This document shows, piece by piece, positions 12,491 to 26,771 of a DNA stretch of 64,000 nt. Origin of the DNA: Uranotaenia lowii. Lineage: Eukaryota; Arthropoda; Insecta; Diptera; Culicidae. Where the stretch lies: positions 320,287,726 through 320,351,725 of the forward strand of contig NC_073692.1 of assembly GCF_029784155.1 (NCBI RefSeq). The letters run 5' to 3'. Made by a program: the position numbers and the translations under genes. Position 1 is the stretch's first letter. Every line of letters begins with the position of its first letter. Below the pieces are notes generated by a model that saw only the letters and a program-made list of their open reading frames with translations, was not told the DNA's origin and did not search any database.

Positions 12491-13475
12491 CACTCAAAAA
12501 GGATTGGACAATGTTTTGGTATATAATGAGATATTTTTTTCATATTGAAGACATCTTTCATTTTTGTGAAGGAAACCTCCCATGTGGAACTTATTTTGTT
12601 GTTTAATTTTCAAGAGATTTTCTATAAAATATGATTTACATTTCAAAATGATTTCCGATTTTTTAATAAATGACTCCCATCCCAAAGTATTCATTGCAAA
12701 AATATTCCTGCATAAATTTCTACATGGTACCTATTCGATTGACATCGTTCACAAATAAATCAAAATATAAACGATTTTTAAATACTAATTAGAAAAAAAG
12801 ACTAAAATAATGAATACTGCCATCAAAACTTTTTTTTTTAATTTAAAGATCGTTTAAAGTTTTTAATGATCTGAAAAATGTATGCAAGAAAGACCATCAT
12901 AAAAACACAGAGAACAGACATACAAGCTACCCCACGAAATTTGTGTAAAATTTCCAACGACCGTTTGGACGTTTTTTTTGTTTTTTGACTGGGCCACCAG
13001 ATGTCTCCAAACACACCAGAGAGAACTGTCAATACCGAGGGATTGCAGTGGAGAGAGAATTCTTTCCATTTGGCATGGTATTGATCAAAATTCCACAACT
13101 GCTTAACAAATTGCAACAATTTGCAACAATTAGCACATTTTCACTCTCTCTGAGCACCGGTTTCCGCAAAATTCTGTAAGCAAACCATCTCGAGCCTACA
13201 GGAACATTTTAAACTACCTGTAATACACGGGAAACCCTTTCCAAATGTACAGGGAAATTTGACAGTTGTTTTCCTGGGCTGTTTTTCTGTCCTGAAATTG
13301 TCCTGCAATTCCAGCTGTTGGAAATACAGGACAGAATCGTCCGGACCACAGCAGAAAAGGTTAAATGTGTACACACTAAGATTTCAATTATTCCGGACCA
13401 TGATCCACTGAATTACAGGAAAACAGTTTAAAATGACTCATGAACTGTTAAACACAAGAGGGTTTCCTGGGGCAT
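12491..13475. other. gene-free DNA with a segment repeated at 16590
   Basis: No gene recognised. The part at about 13225-13325 (gggaaac.. then tttgacagttgtt, then gctgtttttctgt) is repeated in direct orientation at about 16590-16672, on the other side of the 13476-16420 element. This may be an older dispersed repeat. Confidence 0.4.
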
Positions 13476-16420
13476 CAGGGTGGCCACTCAAAATCAATTT
13501 TGAATTTCCCGCATTTTTCCCGACTTTTTCCCGCATGGTCTCACGAAATTTCCGATTTTGTAAAACAGAAAACCAAACAAATTTTACAGAATTTTAGAAT
13601 TTTGAATAGATATCCTCAATTATAATTTTTGGCCAACATCTAATTTAGATTTCTTACTTAAAATTTAAGTAAGTAAAGACACCAACAGTCCATAACAATT
13701 TAGGTGATAACTTTTCTTCCTTTGCGTCTATTAGGCTCAGCTCTTCAGCGTTTGTAAACAATATGGGGCCGTTCACTAATTACGTAAGCACGATTTTGGA
13801 AATTTTCAACCCCCCCCTCCCCCCCTGGTAAGACAAAGTAAGATTTTTCAAAACCCCCCCTCCCCCCCCCCCCTAGTAAGATCTTACGTTTTTTATTTTT
13901 TGAGAAATTGACACGATTTTTTCAAAAATAGCTTGAAAGTTTTTAAAATGTGACATACATGTTTCAAAACAAAGCACTTTTGAAGTATAATTAAATAACT
14001 GTAATTGAAATGCACAATCTTTACAAAACAACAGATGAAATGTCATAAACGATTACAGAAAACATTATTCAAGACGTAGCATGTTTTGGGGTAACACAAA
14101 TTTTCAATAAATTTCCACAATCGAATAAACAATATAAAATCTAAATTCCGTTTCAAAAAAGAGAGATCAGGTTAGCACAAGGTTCCATAAAAAGTTGTTA
14201 TGTTTTTTACCTGGAAATCATAAATATCTTTAAAAAAAATATCATTCTATACCTACTACTAGAGTTGTGGCAAAAATGTTTAACGACAATCACGTTGTCA
14301 ACTAACCTTATAGCTCAGACTCATTCAGCGGCAAGCGATAAAGTTTTAAGATTGTTTTGGTAAATCGTTTTAAAATTTAAAGTTGGTAGTGTCTATCACT
14401 GAAAAAAAACTGTTTAGAAATTCATTTTTAAGGTGCTTTGAATATTGATTTTTAAAGATTTTTCTGGATAAAGTCATTTTCGAAATATGATGGATTCAAA
14501 TCGTGGTTTCTCAACGCGCCTTTTTTTTGTTTCTATAAATTTCTCAATTAAAAAGAGTGTTATGATGGAAAGCGAAAAGCGACGAACTTTTTTAATAATG
14601 TGATTTGTTGTTTTTGATGGCATGGTGGTTCGAATTGGCTCTATAAATTTTATAGAACCTGAAATTTTTTTATTTATTTATTCAAAGACATTAAAAGATA
14701 AATAACATAACATCAAAATTAACCAACAAATAGGTAGTGAGTAAAAAAACCTGAGTAATATGGTTTCGTATGGCTGTGGCTGTGATAAATTTTTAATATA
14801 ACATTTCTTACGTAAGATTTTTGGAAACCCCCCCTACCCCCCTAGTAAGAGATCGTAAGCAAATGTGAAATCCCCCCACCCCCCCTATGTGCTTACGTAA
14901 TTAGTGAACAGCCCCTATGTTCTGCATAACATTGAACCACAGACAAACAGACGGGACACTCTTTTTTTATTCTTCGCAGAACCTCAAAGCTAGGCCAGAG
15001 TGCTAGGCAATGTCGCCACCAGATAGCACCACTTCAACTTTTGGAAACATATTAATTTTCCATCATGGTAGCCATTGAAACTGATAACTGTTTTGTGACA
15101 ATCAGATTTTATTTTGTAAATAAGATCAATGTGGAGGGTAAATAATGTAGAGTGATTAGTGACGGTTGCTCTATTCCACTTGATTCCTCGGCAAACGTAA
15201 GTAGACTTATATCTCATTTTTTAACACATTTTAATAATTATTTGAAAATTCTATTAATGGATGATTTAAAGATTTGATATTCCGTGCTTTTCATTTTCAG
15301 CGGTGAACCAATTTTTCCAACTGTCGGATACTGTAGCAATTCAAACCTAAGCGCCTGTATATGTTGGAACTGAACATAACCAGTGGATACTCATCGACGT
15401 ACCACCCATATTTTAGTGTAAAATCTGACGATCAAGTTAAAGGAAGCCCGTATAGTGGACTCAAGTAAAACCCTTCGCAAGAACCAGGAATCGCGATAAG
15501 AGTTTTTTTATGTGCATAGGTTTCCGGGAATTTAATGCAGACTATTTTCGACAATTTACGATGAAATATGAAAAAAAAATTAAATACAACTGGTGTGTCT
15601 TAAATTGACTTTATTTTAACATTCTCTATGACATCCCGAACTGAGAAAGATTTTCTTTTTGGTGAGATGACAACTAAATGGCAAATAACGTAACACGGAT
15701 TATCGGCAATCGATCAGTTAGGAACCAGTATCGGAAAGCATAATAAAGTCAATGTTTTGAAGTTAATCGTCTGGTCCGCAAAACCAAATGCTTGGGCTGA
15801 TTCCAATCCTTATGAGCTCTTTTGATATATTAGATGTGTAAGATCAGCGGGGACCACGTATATTATTCAATTATCTGCTTCTGCAAAATATAAAAATGCA
15901 TTTAGATAAACTCATATTAAACTTACGAAATATGGAGAACAAGTTTTGAACCTTTCGGATTTCAGAAGATTAGACTTTTTCAGGAATTGTAGATTTTTTA
16001 CGCTTTGTTGATATCTTTCTTCTCCCATTAAGAACCTTCTCCACGAGATTTATTGCAATACCGCTGAACTGTTACAAATATTTCATTTTTTCTTTGCACT
16101 TAGTTATCTAAAACTAGTTTTGAATTGAAGGAAAAAGCCTGGTGCAAATTATTATTTGTTTATTTACACTTTTTGTGGCATCACAATCTCATAGGCATCC
16201 TGGATCATTTTGAAGATTCCATTCACGTATTCCAACTGTCAATCCATTTCTACTTGCTTCGACCTATTTCGACCAAACTTCATTGAACAGACTTTCACTA
16301 AGCCAAAAATTCCCAACTTTTCGAAAGAATTCCAGGCTTTTTCCCGCTATTTTCCCGTTGGATTTCAAATCCCGTCTTTTTCCCGCATTTCCCGCTTTTC
16401 CCGAATGGGAGGCCACCCTG
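13476..16420. mobile_element. hAT-like element, CAGGGTGGCC ends
   Basis: Perfect 10-bp terminal inverted repeats CAGGGTGGCC / GGCCACCCTG with TTCCCGCATTTTTCCCG-type sub-terminal repeats inside both ends. The CAGGG..CCCTG ends resemble hAT elements. I do not find the 8-bp target duplication expected for hAT, so the class is inferred. No transposase frame is seen. The interior contains another MITE at 13765-14915 and unassigned sequence at 14916-16200. Confidence 0.6.
13765..14915. mobile_element. MITE with GTTCACTAATTACGTAAGC ends and C-rich flanks
   Basis: Ends GGGGCCGTTCACTAATTACG and the inverted counterpart CGTAATTAGTGAACAGCCCC. Just inside each end are long C-runs (13811-13874 and 14828-14885). 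This is an abundant insect repeat type by my recollection; the superfamily is not certain. A TAT-like duplication may flank it. Confidence 0.7.
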
Positions 16421-16991
16421 CTCGATTTCTCCTGAAATTAGAGAGATTTTTTTCCGAATATTCAGGAACTCGATTAAGTTCAGGGAAACGATTCCCTGTA
16501 ATACGTAACTTGCAAAAAAAACTGTCACTGTCATGTGTTACAACTTTAAGTGTAACCCCAAATGACAAAATATGACCGAAACAAGACATTCCCGTTTCGA
16601 ACCTACAGATCAATTTGACAGTTGTTTCCCGAGCTGTTTTTCTGTGCTGAAATCGTCCTGTAACTTCAGGATCCCGTATCAAGTTTACAAGAACATGATC
16701 AAATTCGAACAATTTTCAAAGGATTTTTGTTATTTTTTTGTGATTATGAACAATGGGTTCCGAACAAACTTCGTATTTGCCATGACAGGGTCCAAAAGCA
16801 ATTGAAATGTTATAGTTTATAGACTCATTCTATTGATAAGTTACAATTATAACTTGCATAACACAAATTGAGTCGTTACAATCGTTAAAAGAACTCATGA
16901 CTCTCAGCAACGAAAATCGTTTAGAAGTGTGTTCCGTCAATCGACTCCCTCGTCAAAGTGAATGAAGATAAAGTTTAGTTTTTGAGAGTTG
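16421..16991. other. gene-free DNA
   Basis: Contains the second copy (about 16590-16672) of the segment described at 13225-13325. The frames here are short and unsupported. Confidence 0.4.
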
Positions 16992-16993
16992 TA

Positions 16994-18292
16994 AAGGGTG
17001 ATACGGTAGTTTGGTCAAGTTCAACTTGACGTATTTCTTTCAATTTTGCATTTAAAAAACCTGAACACCCCTCATTTTGAAGGTGTGTGTGTGTGTAGAA
17101 TGTTGCTCCTATTTTGATTTTGGAATTCACTCTTCAGTTGTCAAAATGCCGTCCAAGGAAGAAGAGCAGCGTATCAATTTTGCTCGCGCATCGCGAAAAT
17201 CCGAGCTATTCGCACGCAAAGCTGGCAACATCGCCAAAAGTTGCCAAATCAACCGTTACAAATGTAATAAGTGTTTGGGAAACGTTTGTCGACAGCCAGG
17301 AAACCTGGATCGAGGGGAAATCGAAAACCGTAAGCCGCTGAGACGACAAAGAGAGTTGCCGGTAGTTTCAAGCGAAACCCTAACCTCTCTCTCCAAGATG
17401 CCGCAAATAAGCTAGGTGTATCGTCTACAACCGTGCATCGAGCCAAAAAACGAGCCGGACTATCGACTTACAAGAAGGTAGTGACTAGTGACTCCAAATC
17501 GCGATGATAAACAAAATACGACGACCAATGCGCGATCCCGGAGGCTGTACACGACTATGCTGACGAAGTTTGACTGCATGGTAATGGACGACGAAACCTA
17601 CGTCAAAGCCGACACAAGCTTCCGGGACAGGAGTTTTATACGGCAAAAGGAAGGGGAAAGGTAGCAGATATTTTCAAGCACATGAAACTGTCACAGTTCG
17701 CGAAGAAATATCTGGTTTGGCAAACCATCTGTACCTGTGGCTTGAAAAGCAGCATTTTCATAGCTTCCGGGATTGTCAACCAAGAAATTTACGTGAAAGA
17801 GTGTTTGAATAAACGTCTTCTGCCTTTCCTGAAGAAACACGGTTGCTCCGTACTGTTTTGGCCGGATTTGCATCTTGCCATTACGATAAAAAGGCCATGG
17901 AGTGGTACGCCGCCAACAACGTGCAGGTGGTTCCCAAGGACAAGAACCCTCCCAATACGCCAGAGTTCCGCCCAATTGAGAAATACTGGGCTATTGTCAA
18001 GCGGAACCTAAAGAAGACCAAAAAAAACTGCTAAGGACGAGCAGCAGTTCAAGGCAAACTGGCTTTCTGCGGCGAAGAAGGTGTACCACCTTGGCTGTAC
18101 AAAATCTGATGGCAGGAGTTAAGCGTAAGGCCCGGCAATTCGGATTTGGAAAAGCGGAAGCCTAACTGAATATTTTTTCTGAATTTTATACTAATTAAAC
18201 TTGAAAAAGAAATTTAATTTGATTTTTTAAATAAACGATTTCACCGATTTACACGCGTTTTCCCTTGACCAAATTTTGACCGTATCACCTTT
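16994..18292 (+). mobile_element. ITmD37E Tc1/mariner transposon, inactive
   Basis: TA (16992-16993 and 18293-18294) flanks terminal inverted repeats that begin AAGGGTGATACGG on the left and AAAGGTGATACGG read inward from the right, both continuing to TTTGGTCAAG. The total of about 1.3 kb is usual for the superfamily. It encloses a broken transposase (separate entry). Confidence 0.88.
17146..18165 (+). pseudogene. ITmD37E transposase, frameshifted
   Basis: Begins MPSKEEEQRINFARASRK and ends near FGFGKAEA before the stop at 18163-18165. Several frameshifts break it, for example around 17230, around 17400-17530 and at about 17870. The first catalytic Asp lies in VMDDETYVK (near 17587), the second in FWPD (17865-17867), and the Glu in RPIEKYW (17978-17980). 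The last two are 113 nt apart, which is one base short of 37 intervening residues, so this is the D37E signature of the ITmD37E group known from mosquitoes. It cannot make a full protein. Confidence 0.88.
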
Positions 18293-18294
18293 TA

Positions 18295-18990
18295 CGATCT
18301 GTAATTGATGCTCCAAAAGGTGTGATATGATTTTCTGTTGAAAAAAAAACCAATCACCCACAAAGAACTGTCCATATCTCCCCCATATTAACTGACCGTT
18401 TTGATGAGCACTTAAGTTACAGAAAAGAAGCTCCAGATATTATATGTTGGTTGTTAAACAGTTCAACACGAAATTATTCTTTTTTCTTTTTAAACAAAAA
18501 AGGTATGCGAGTCTTATCTTCTAGATAGGTACATTACAGTTTGCACACTACTCCAAATTTTGATTGAGAATTTGGAATTCAGAATACTAAATTCTGTATT
18601 CTTGATTCAGTGAACAATATATAATAGTTCTTAAGCTAATGAACAATTTTTTATTCAGAACAACAGATGTTTCTTAATTCCGAATTCAGGGTTATAAATT
18701 CTGGATTCGCACAGGTCGAATGCTTAAAATTAATCTCCATTGTGTAATAAAATCCGTTATTTTGTTTCCCCAACTTTCCTTCAGCAATCTTCTATTACTT
18801 ATTTTTCTTCCAGCCCGGTCAACCGCGTGGCTTCGGAAAATGGTAACTGCATCGCAGCAAACACACTGTTCCATCAACCGAGAACAGCGACGGCGACGCC
18901 GACATCGGACCGGCCCACGTTTCCATGGCGTCTGCGCATAACAGATTTTTTTTTCTCTTGCAATTTTATTTCCCCTTGCTGCAGAGCGAA
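18295..18990. other. intergenic DNA upstream of alpha-tubulin
   Basis: No coding or repeat feature that I can support. GC content rises toward 18830-18960 as the promoter is approached. Confidence 0.45.
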
Positions 18991-18995
18991 ACCTC

Positions 18996-19034
18996 ATAAA
19001 TAGGCTAGCATTCGTGCAAACCGGTTCATTCTCA
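18996..19034 (+). promoter_or_regulatory. alpha-tubulin core promoter: TATA box and initiator
   Basis: ATAAATA at 18996-19002 fits a TATA box. TCATTC at 19026-19031 matches the arthropod initiator TCAKTY with its A (19028) 32 bp downstream, the expected spacing. A second TCAGTT at 19032-19037 also fits. The 5' UTR would be about 150 nt and ends TCAAG-ATG. Confidence 0.6.
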
Positions 19035-19178
19035 GTTTGGAAAGCGTCCTGATCTGCTGTTCCCAAGCGCGAGGTTCTCCGTTATAGAAGAGTGCTTAAT
19101 TCCCCTAGTTGAAGTAATTTATTACAGCTGCTGCTGCTTTTTTGTGATTTGTGAAGAAATCGTTTTTCTGCAGTCAAG

Positions 19179-20898
<1,720 letters not shown>

Positions 20899-21025
20899 GA
20901 AGCTGCCCGAATTTTCCCTACAACCACCGTTACGAAATCACACGACGCAGCATGCACCGTTTTCCGCGCCAAAACTACAACTCGCTATTTCTCGATTTTT
21001 GATAGCAAAATTCAAAATTCACAGA

Positions 21026-21031
21026 AATAAA
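21026..21031 (+). terminator. alpha-tubulin poly(A) signal
   Basis: AATAAA 128 nt after the stop codon is the first canonical poly(A) signal. Longer 3' ends cannot be excluded because GC content stays fairly high to about 21600. Confidence 0.6.
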
Positions 21032-22890
21032 GCAGCATAAAAGCATGTCTAAAAAAATCTCAATCGTTCCACTTTATTTCACCCATCACATTTCCTTCTT
21101 AGTACATAAGTCTCTGTTTAGTGGGGGACGTCAACTTTCCCTACAAGGGAAGATCGACGACGACGACGTTCGGTCGTCCATTTGGTGCCGCATGATGCAA
21201 TCACGTGCCGACGACGCCACATTTATGCTCCAATGAACCCACGGCAATGGTCATAATTTTTGTTTCTGTATCGATTTCACCCTTCCCGTTCACCTTGCGT
21301 CTGATTAATGGTATTCTTACCAAGTAAATTCACTCCCACACCTGTGTTTTTTCCTTCAGATATTCAACCCCAAACTACAATTACCTACTACAAGTTTCTG
21401 TTGAATCGATACCGGGCGGCGGTGCCCATTATGGAAATTACGCATTTTTTTATGTGTTTTCTGTTACTTTCATGTCGCATTGACAAGTTGAATCGATTCC
21501 AACGGAGCAGCTTTACGAGACACGTCAACCAGCAACTACCCTACACCCACTCCTTGTTCTTGCTCCAGCCAGCAGCACCAGCACCATACAAGGATGACAA
21601 ACTTGTTCAACCCAAATGACTCATCGTTTGATTTCGATCGGCTCGGTTTCGCAGCATGAATTAGGAACAGTATTTAGGAACGCGTATTTAGGGAAGAGTG
21701 TTCCTATAAATACGCCTAGCGGGTTAAATAAATGCGCCTACAGCCGTTTGACGAAATGGCTGACAAGACAACATATCTAATCAGTGCATTTTGAGGGTGA
21801 AACGCTTTGAACAAGTCATGAAAGAATCTTATGAATTTAAAAACTTAAAAAAAATATAAATACATACCAAGTTTTGGTGGAGAGACCACATTATGTTAGT
21901 TATTTTTTTCTCTCCTGGCAAAGATGAATTTTCAGGAGAAAAAAAATACTCAAAAAGGCAACCAATTGAGTCTCTACACACAAAACAAAAATTCTTATTA
22001 AAAATAACATAAGATTTTCAAAAATTAGAGTTAGAAATCTTGTTGCAGTTTTTTCCTTTAGAAGCAAAAAATACTTAAACTAAGGCTTCTAATATTTGAT
22101 CAATTTGAGTCAACCGCTTTATAAACATAATAAAAACTATCAATACATAATATAAAATTAAATTTATTTTTTTCTATGTTTTCAATCGGTTTTATAATTT
22201 CTGGATTTTGTAGTTCAGTTTTTAAATTCTAGAGTTTTTGAGTCTTGGATTTTCTATTTCTCAGTCGAATTTCCAATGGGTTTCGGTTGATCCTCAGGTG
22301 GATCTCGTCCGGATATTCAGAACAACATTTTTTTAAGAATTAGAATTTGAGTTTCAATGATACCATATCCTGTTGAAACAAAATATCACGTAGTGGTTTC
22401 CTTATCCTTAAGCCTTTCCCAGGGGTATCAAAATATAATGAAGGAAATCTTTTAAAATCTATTAAAAAAATAACAATTAAAAATATAAACTCTCACCTAG
22501 ATTCTTCGATAAAATTTTCTTAAATTATTTTTTTTTAAATTTTGATAACTTTGCTCAACATTTTATACGGAACTTCATGATAAAAATGTCTTTGTCACCG
22601 TTCGTATGGAAAAAATCAGGACTTCGAGGGCAAACATTAACTGTTGAAAAACTTCTTAGAAATACGCAAAAAACGAAATTTTGATTAATGAATTTCAACA
22701 ACGATTCAACGTCCAACGTTGTAAAGATAGACCTCAAAAACTAACTTTGATTAAGTGATGAACCTTATGTGATAAACGATGCTGGAGAGTTTTTAATGTT
22801 TCCTTTTTTATTTTTTTTCGCCACAAATTTGTACATAGTTATAGAAATTTTTCTGTTTTTTTTTCCTTATGTTCTCAAGGTCAGATAATT
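21032..22890. other. gene-free DNA downstream of alpha-tubulin
   Basis: No gene. At 21661-21720 there is a short imperfect inverted repeat (TATTTAGGAACGCGTATTTAGG against CCTATAAATACGCC-like sequence). The rest is AT-rich with poly(A/T) runs. Confidence 0.4.
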
Positions 22891-23428
22891 ACACTAGTTT
22901 ACAGCATTTTTGAACTCAGTAAACTGAAGGTCATTTCTAATGTGAAATCGGACACTGAATCCGAAAATGAAATTCAAAAAAATCTCAGTAGAGCCGTTTT
23001 TGAGTTATGCTCCAAATATGAAATTTCGAAAAAATTAAAAAAGTTCTTGTACTTAGATTAAAATATCTCGGACGACATAACAGTAATTTGAAATCCCTCT
23101 TTTGCATATTGAAGGTGAATAAGTTTTCAATCGATCATCTGAACACTGTTTTTGCGTTTGACCAACAGTATTGCTGATATTAGTGACTTTATGAGAAAAA
23201 AAATTATAAAAAACGCATTTTTTTAGAGAAAATTTTGTTTTAACGAAAGTTTTAGACTCGATGGTAGCATTTAAAAAATCTGATTTTCATTTGCGCTTAA
23301 ATATCAATTCAAAACAAAGAATTCAAGTGGTTATTTATCAAAATCGGTTGAAAATTGAAGAAGTTATTGCTACTTAACAATAACTGAAATTTTTGGAGTT
23401 TTTAATAATTTAACAAACCGCAGTACAC

Positions 23429-24477
23429 CTAACGTTCCAGTGAGGGATGTGTTGGCTGCGGTGGACCTAGATTACATGTTCGAATTATACCTTTTCTTTA
23501 AATCTATTAGGATATATTGACAGTTCTACACGAACACCACCTTAGCAGGAGGCCTCAGCCCTAACCTCAAACCATGGGAGAATGGAATCGATTTTTGAGA
23601 AGGGCGCACGATAAACGCGATTTTCCGGTACTAATATCAACAAATGCGTCCTGTCAAAAAGCGATACACAGATGTTCGTGTTTTGGTGTTTTGGGTGTTC
23701 AGGGCTGCCAAGTGCATTGATGTTTGGAAAATGATAACATTTTTGTAATTGCATTGTTATTGAAAAACATTTCCAACAGTACTGAGAATTTGCAACTTTT
23801 CCGTCGATTTCTATTCGAATATGAAATTAAATCATCATTTATCTACATGAAATAACAACTTACTGTATCGCACACTTAAACGATGTAGCGAATTATGTTG
23901 ATATGTTTAAAATTATCAGAGCATGTAGGCGATTATTTTCAAAGTCAACATAGACGGGGCTTTCATTAATTTACTTGTTTGTAACAGAGAATGACTTTGT
24001 ATTCGTTTAGAAGTTAGAAACAACTCATTTTAACCTATCAAGCGGTACATAAAAATATACTTCAGATGTTTTGAATTCACCTTGAAAATTCATTAGCAGA
24101 AGATGGCTTATCTTCATCGATTCAGGAGCGCCCTGTAATTAATTCAAATGTTAAGCTGTTGATAGTTACAAATTTAATCAATTCAGAAATATCATAATCA
24201 GTTTAAAACAAGCAAATACCAATTTTAGTAACGAACCTAGCATCACTGGTGAGGCCGCCAGCAAATCAAAATTTGAGGTTATGGCTGAGGCCAATTTTTC
24301 GCCAATACTATCGTCCGTATATACCCTTATAGATCTTCGTGTATAAAATTGTTTTCCCTTTTTCTTTATTCTTTTTTCTTCAACTATACAATGTATGAAT
24401 TGTAAATACAAAAACAAGGGTTTGGCTCTTTAAAACCTTCGGTATGAGCCATTTCAAATAAACAAAGTTAAAAAAAA
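23429..24477 (+). mobile_element. LINE family B, 5'-truncated copy
   Basis: Starts within the last codons of a LINE ORF2 (frame reading VPVRDVLAAVDLDYMFELY, with stop near 23520), followed by a long 3' region ending TATGAGCCATTTCAAATAAA and an A-tail. A 17-bp target duplication AACAAACCGCAGTACAC flanks it (23412-23428 and 24478-24494). The opposite arm of the foldback (about 26225-26245) has this target once, uninterrupted. The 3' region is about 960 bp against about 320 bp in the 40-43 kb copy; the excess includes a CAGGGC...GCCCTG-bounded stretch at about 23701-24137 that could be a further small insertion. Confidence 0.85.
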
Positions 24478-25082
24478 AACAAACCGCAGTACACTTATCA
24501 TAGTATAGGAAGAATGAAACATGATAAATCTCACTCGCTTCAAGTCAAAATTATTTATTAGCTTATCAGAAGGTCATATGCCAAGTTTCAGGAAGATCTG
24601 ACCATAGGGAGGGGTTGCTTAAGTCTCAAACGTGAATAATGTTTTGAGGTAATTTGCCCGGAAGGAACGAAAAATACTGGTTTTTCATCAATAACTTTTT
24701 TCATCACAGTTGATTGTTTTTTATGGTTGATTTTCTTAAAGCCTAAGTTGAAACAAATATTTCACCCGAAGACTGTAACTCGATTGGATTTGAAACAGAA
24801 AAGTTATTGCGGTTCAAAGATTGTATTTTGGTCGAAAATTGTCGTATAAAACGCAATGCGTAAAAAGTACTCATTGCGTGTTGGACAAAATTTGCGGCCT
24901 TTGAACCGCAATAACTTTTCTGTTTCAAATCCAATCGAGTTACAGCCTTCGAGTGAAATATTTGTCTCAACTTAGGCTTTAAGAAAATCAACCATAAAAA
25001 ACAATCAACTAGTGATGAAAAAAGTTATTGATGAAAAACCAGTATTTTTCGTTCCTTCCGGGCGAAATATCTCAAAACTTTA

Positions 25083-26079
25083 CCCAAGCAACCAAAAGTT
25101 CGGATAACATTCCTCTATCAGGTTTGATCAGCTTAATCGAGTATGCTAATATAACTTCTTTTCAGCTCAATTTTTAAGTAGTTAAACGAACTGTAAAGTT
25201 GACAAAAAGTTCGCATAAATCGTCAAACAACTTCTAACCAGCTTCAAAATCCACTTTATAAGCAGCATAAAAAATCGAAAAAAATACTCTTCCGCTCCTT
25301 CAATTGCCTTCTCAAGTCTGCTATTTTGATTCATATTAATCAATCAACTATATTTGTTACTAACACATTACATTTAAAAAACTTGTTCTTACCAAGCCTC
25401 GAACCCGAGCTCACCGCTTGAAAGTTGAGATCCATACTTGTTGCCCTATATGAACATCATGAGTAGGCAACGATTTTACTCGATGTGATGATTTTCTTTA
25501 AAACGACTTTCAGGTTCTTTATTTCTACTTAATTCCCACTTTCAAGCTGTTAAAAAGTTCTTCCGGAACTTAATGTGTACTTCATATAGTTGTTTCCCAA
25601 GTAACGATTTGTTTATTTATGCAAACACGTGTTAAAGTTCGAAAAAAGTAGATTTTAGCCTTTAAATCTACTTCAAAGTTTCTATAATACGAAGTTGCTT
25701 TTGAACGCCCGTTGGGACTTATTAAAAACTTTCAAGTTTACAAAATAGTACAACAGAGACTTTTTACGAACTATTGAGCTGTACAAAAAGACTTGCAACC
25801 CTTTGATAGCTACTTGATTTTGAAATAAATGAGAAGTATGTAACAAGTAGATTGTTTTTCTTCATACAAACTTTAAAGTTTCCAAAAAGTAGAAACAGAA
25901 ACCAAAACAGTACTTTAAAGCTTTTTTTGAGTATTGGCTGAACTTGATAAAGAATGAAGTTCCATGGACCTCGAAAAAGCATTTTGAACAGCAAAAAAGT
26001 TCCACAGAACTTTTTTACAGCTATATATGAACTTATTAGTTCGTTCCTTAAGTGATATTCGAACTTTTGGTTGCTTGGG
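25083..26079. mobile_element. CCCAAG-ended TA-flanked MITE, complete copy
   Basis: TA at 25081-25082 and 26080-26081. Ends CCCAAGCAACCAAAAGTTCG and the inverted CGAACTTTTGGTTGCTTGGG. 997 bp. The other arm of the foldback (24620-24660, complement) shows the target with a single TA, giving an empty site. A box-B-like GGTTCGAGGC lies on the minus strand near 25396-25406. No transposase frame. It fits the Tc1/mariner-type TA target. Confidence 0.88.
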
Positions 26080-26771
26080 TATTCACGTTTGAGACTCAAG
26101 CAACCCCTCCCTATGGTCAGATCTTCCTGAAACTTGGCATGTGACCTTCTGGTAAGCTAATAAATAATTTTGACTTGGAGCGAGTGAGATTTATCATGTT
26201 TCATTCTTCCTATACTATGATAAGTGTACTGCGGTTTGTTAAATTATTAAAAACTCCAAAAATTTCAGTTATTGTAAAGTAGCAATAACTTCTTCAATTT
26301 TCAACCGATTTTGATAAATAACCACTTGAAATCTTTGTTTTGAATTGATATTTAAGCGCAAAAGAAAATCAGATTTTTTAAATGCTATCATCGAGTCTAA
26401 AACTTTCGTTGATACAAAATTTCCTCTAAAAAAATGCGTTTTTTATAATTTTTTTTCTCATAAAGTCACTAATATCAGCAATACTGTTGGTCAAACGCAA
26501 AAAAAGTGTTCAGACGATCGATAGAAAACTTATTCACCTTCAATATGCAAAAGAGGGATTTCAAATTACTGTTATGCCGTCCGAGATATTTTAATCTAAG
26601 TACAAGAACTTTTTTAATTTTTTCGAAATTTCATATTTGGAGCATAACTCAAAAACGGCTCTACTGAGATTTTTTGAATTTCATTTTCGGATTCAGCGCC
26701 CGATTTCACATTAAAAATGTTGGTCAGTTAATCAAGTTCACGATTTTTTTTTAAATTTTGTAAACTAGTGT

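Larger units (their letters stand above)
22891..26771. mobile_element. 3.9-kb foldback element containing two later insertions
   Basis: Ends ACACTAGTTTACA and TGTAAACTAGTGT are inverted. The two arms match in inverted orientation throughout (for example the GAGCCGTTTTTGAGTTATGCTCC block at 22990-23015 and its complement near 26640). The unpaired loop is about 80 bp, at about 24820-24900. The left arm holds a LINE-B fragment (23429-24477) and the right arm a CCCAAG element (25083-26079). Without these it would be about 1.8 kb with roughly 865-bp arms. No transposase is seen, so it is non-autonomous. Confidence 0.85.

Noticed and set aside
15195..15460. Splice-like signals (GTAAGTAG and TTTTCAG) within the hAT-like element
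   Set aside because: No open frame or domain supports an exon on either side.
25764..26099. 111-codon frame in the CCCAAG element
   Set aside because: The frame is not kept in the related copy at 10085-10332 and has no transposase motif.
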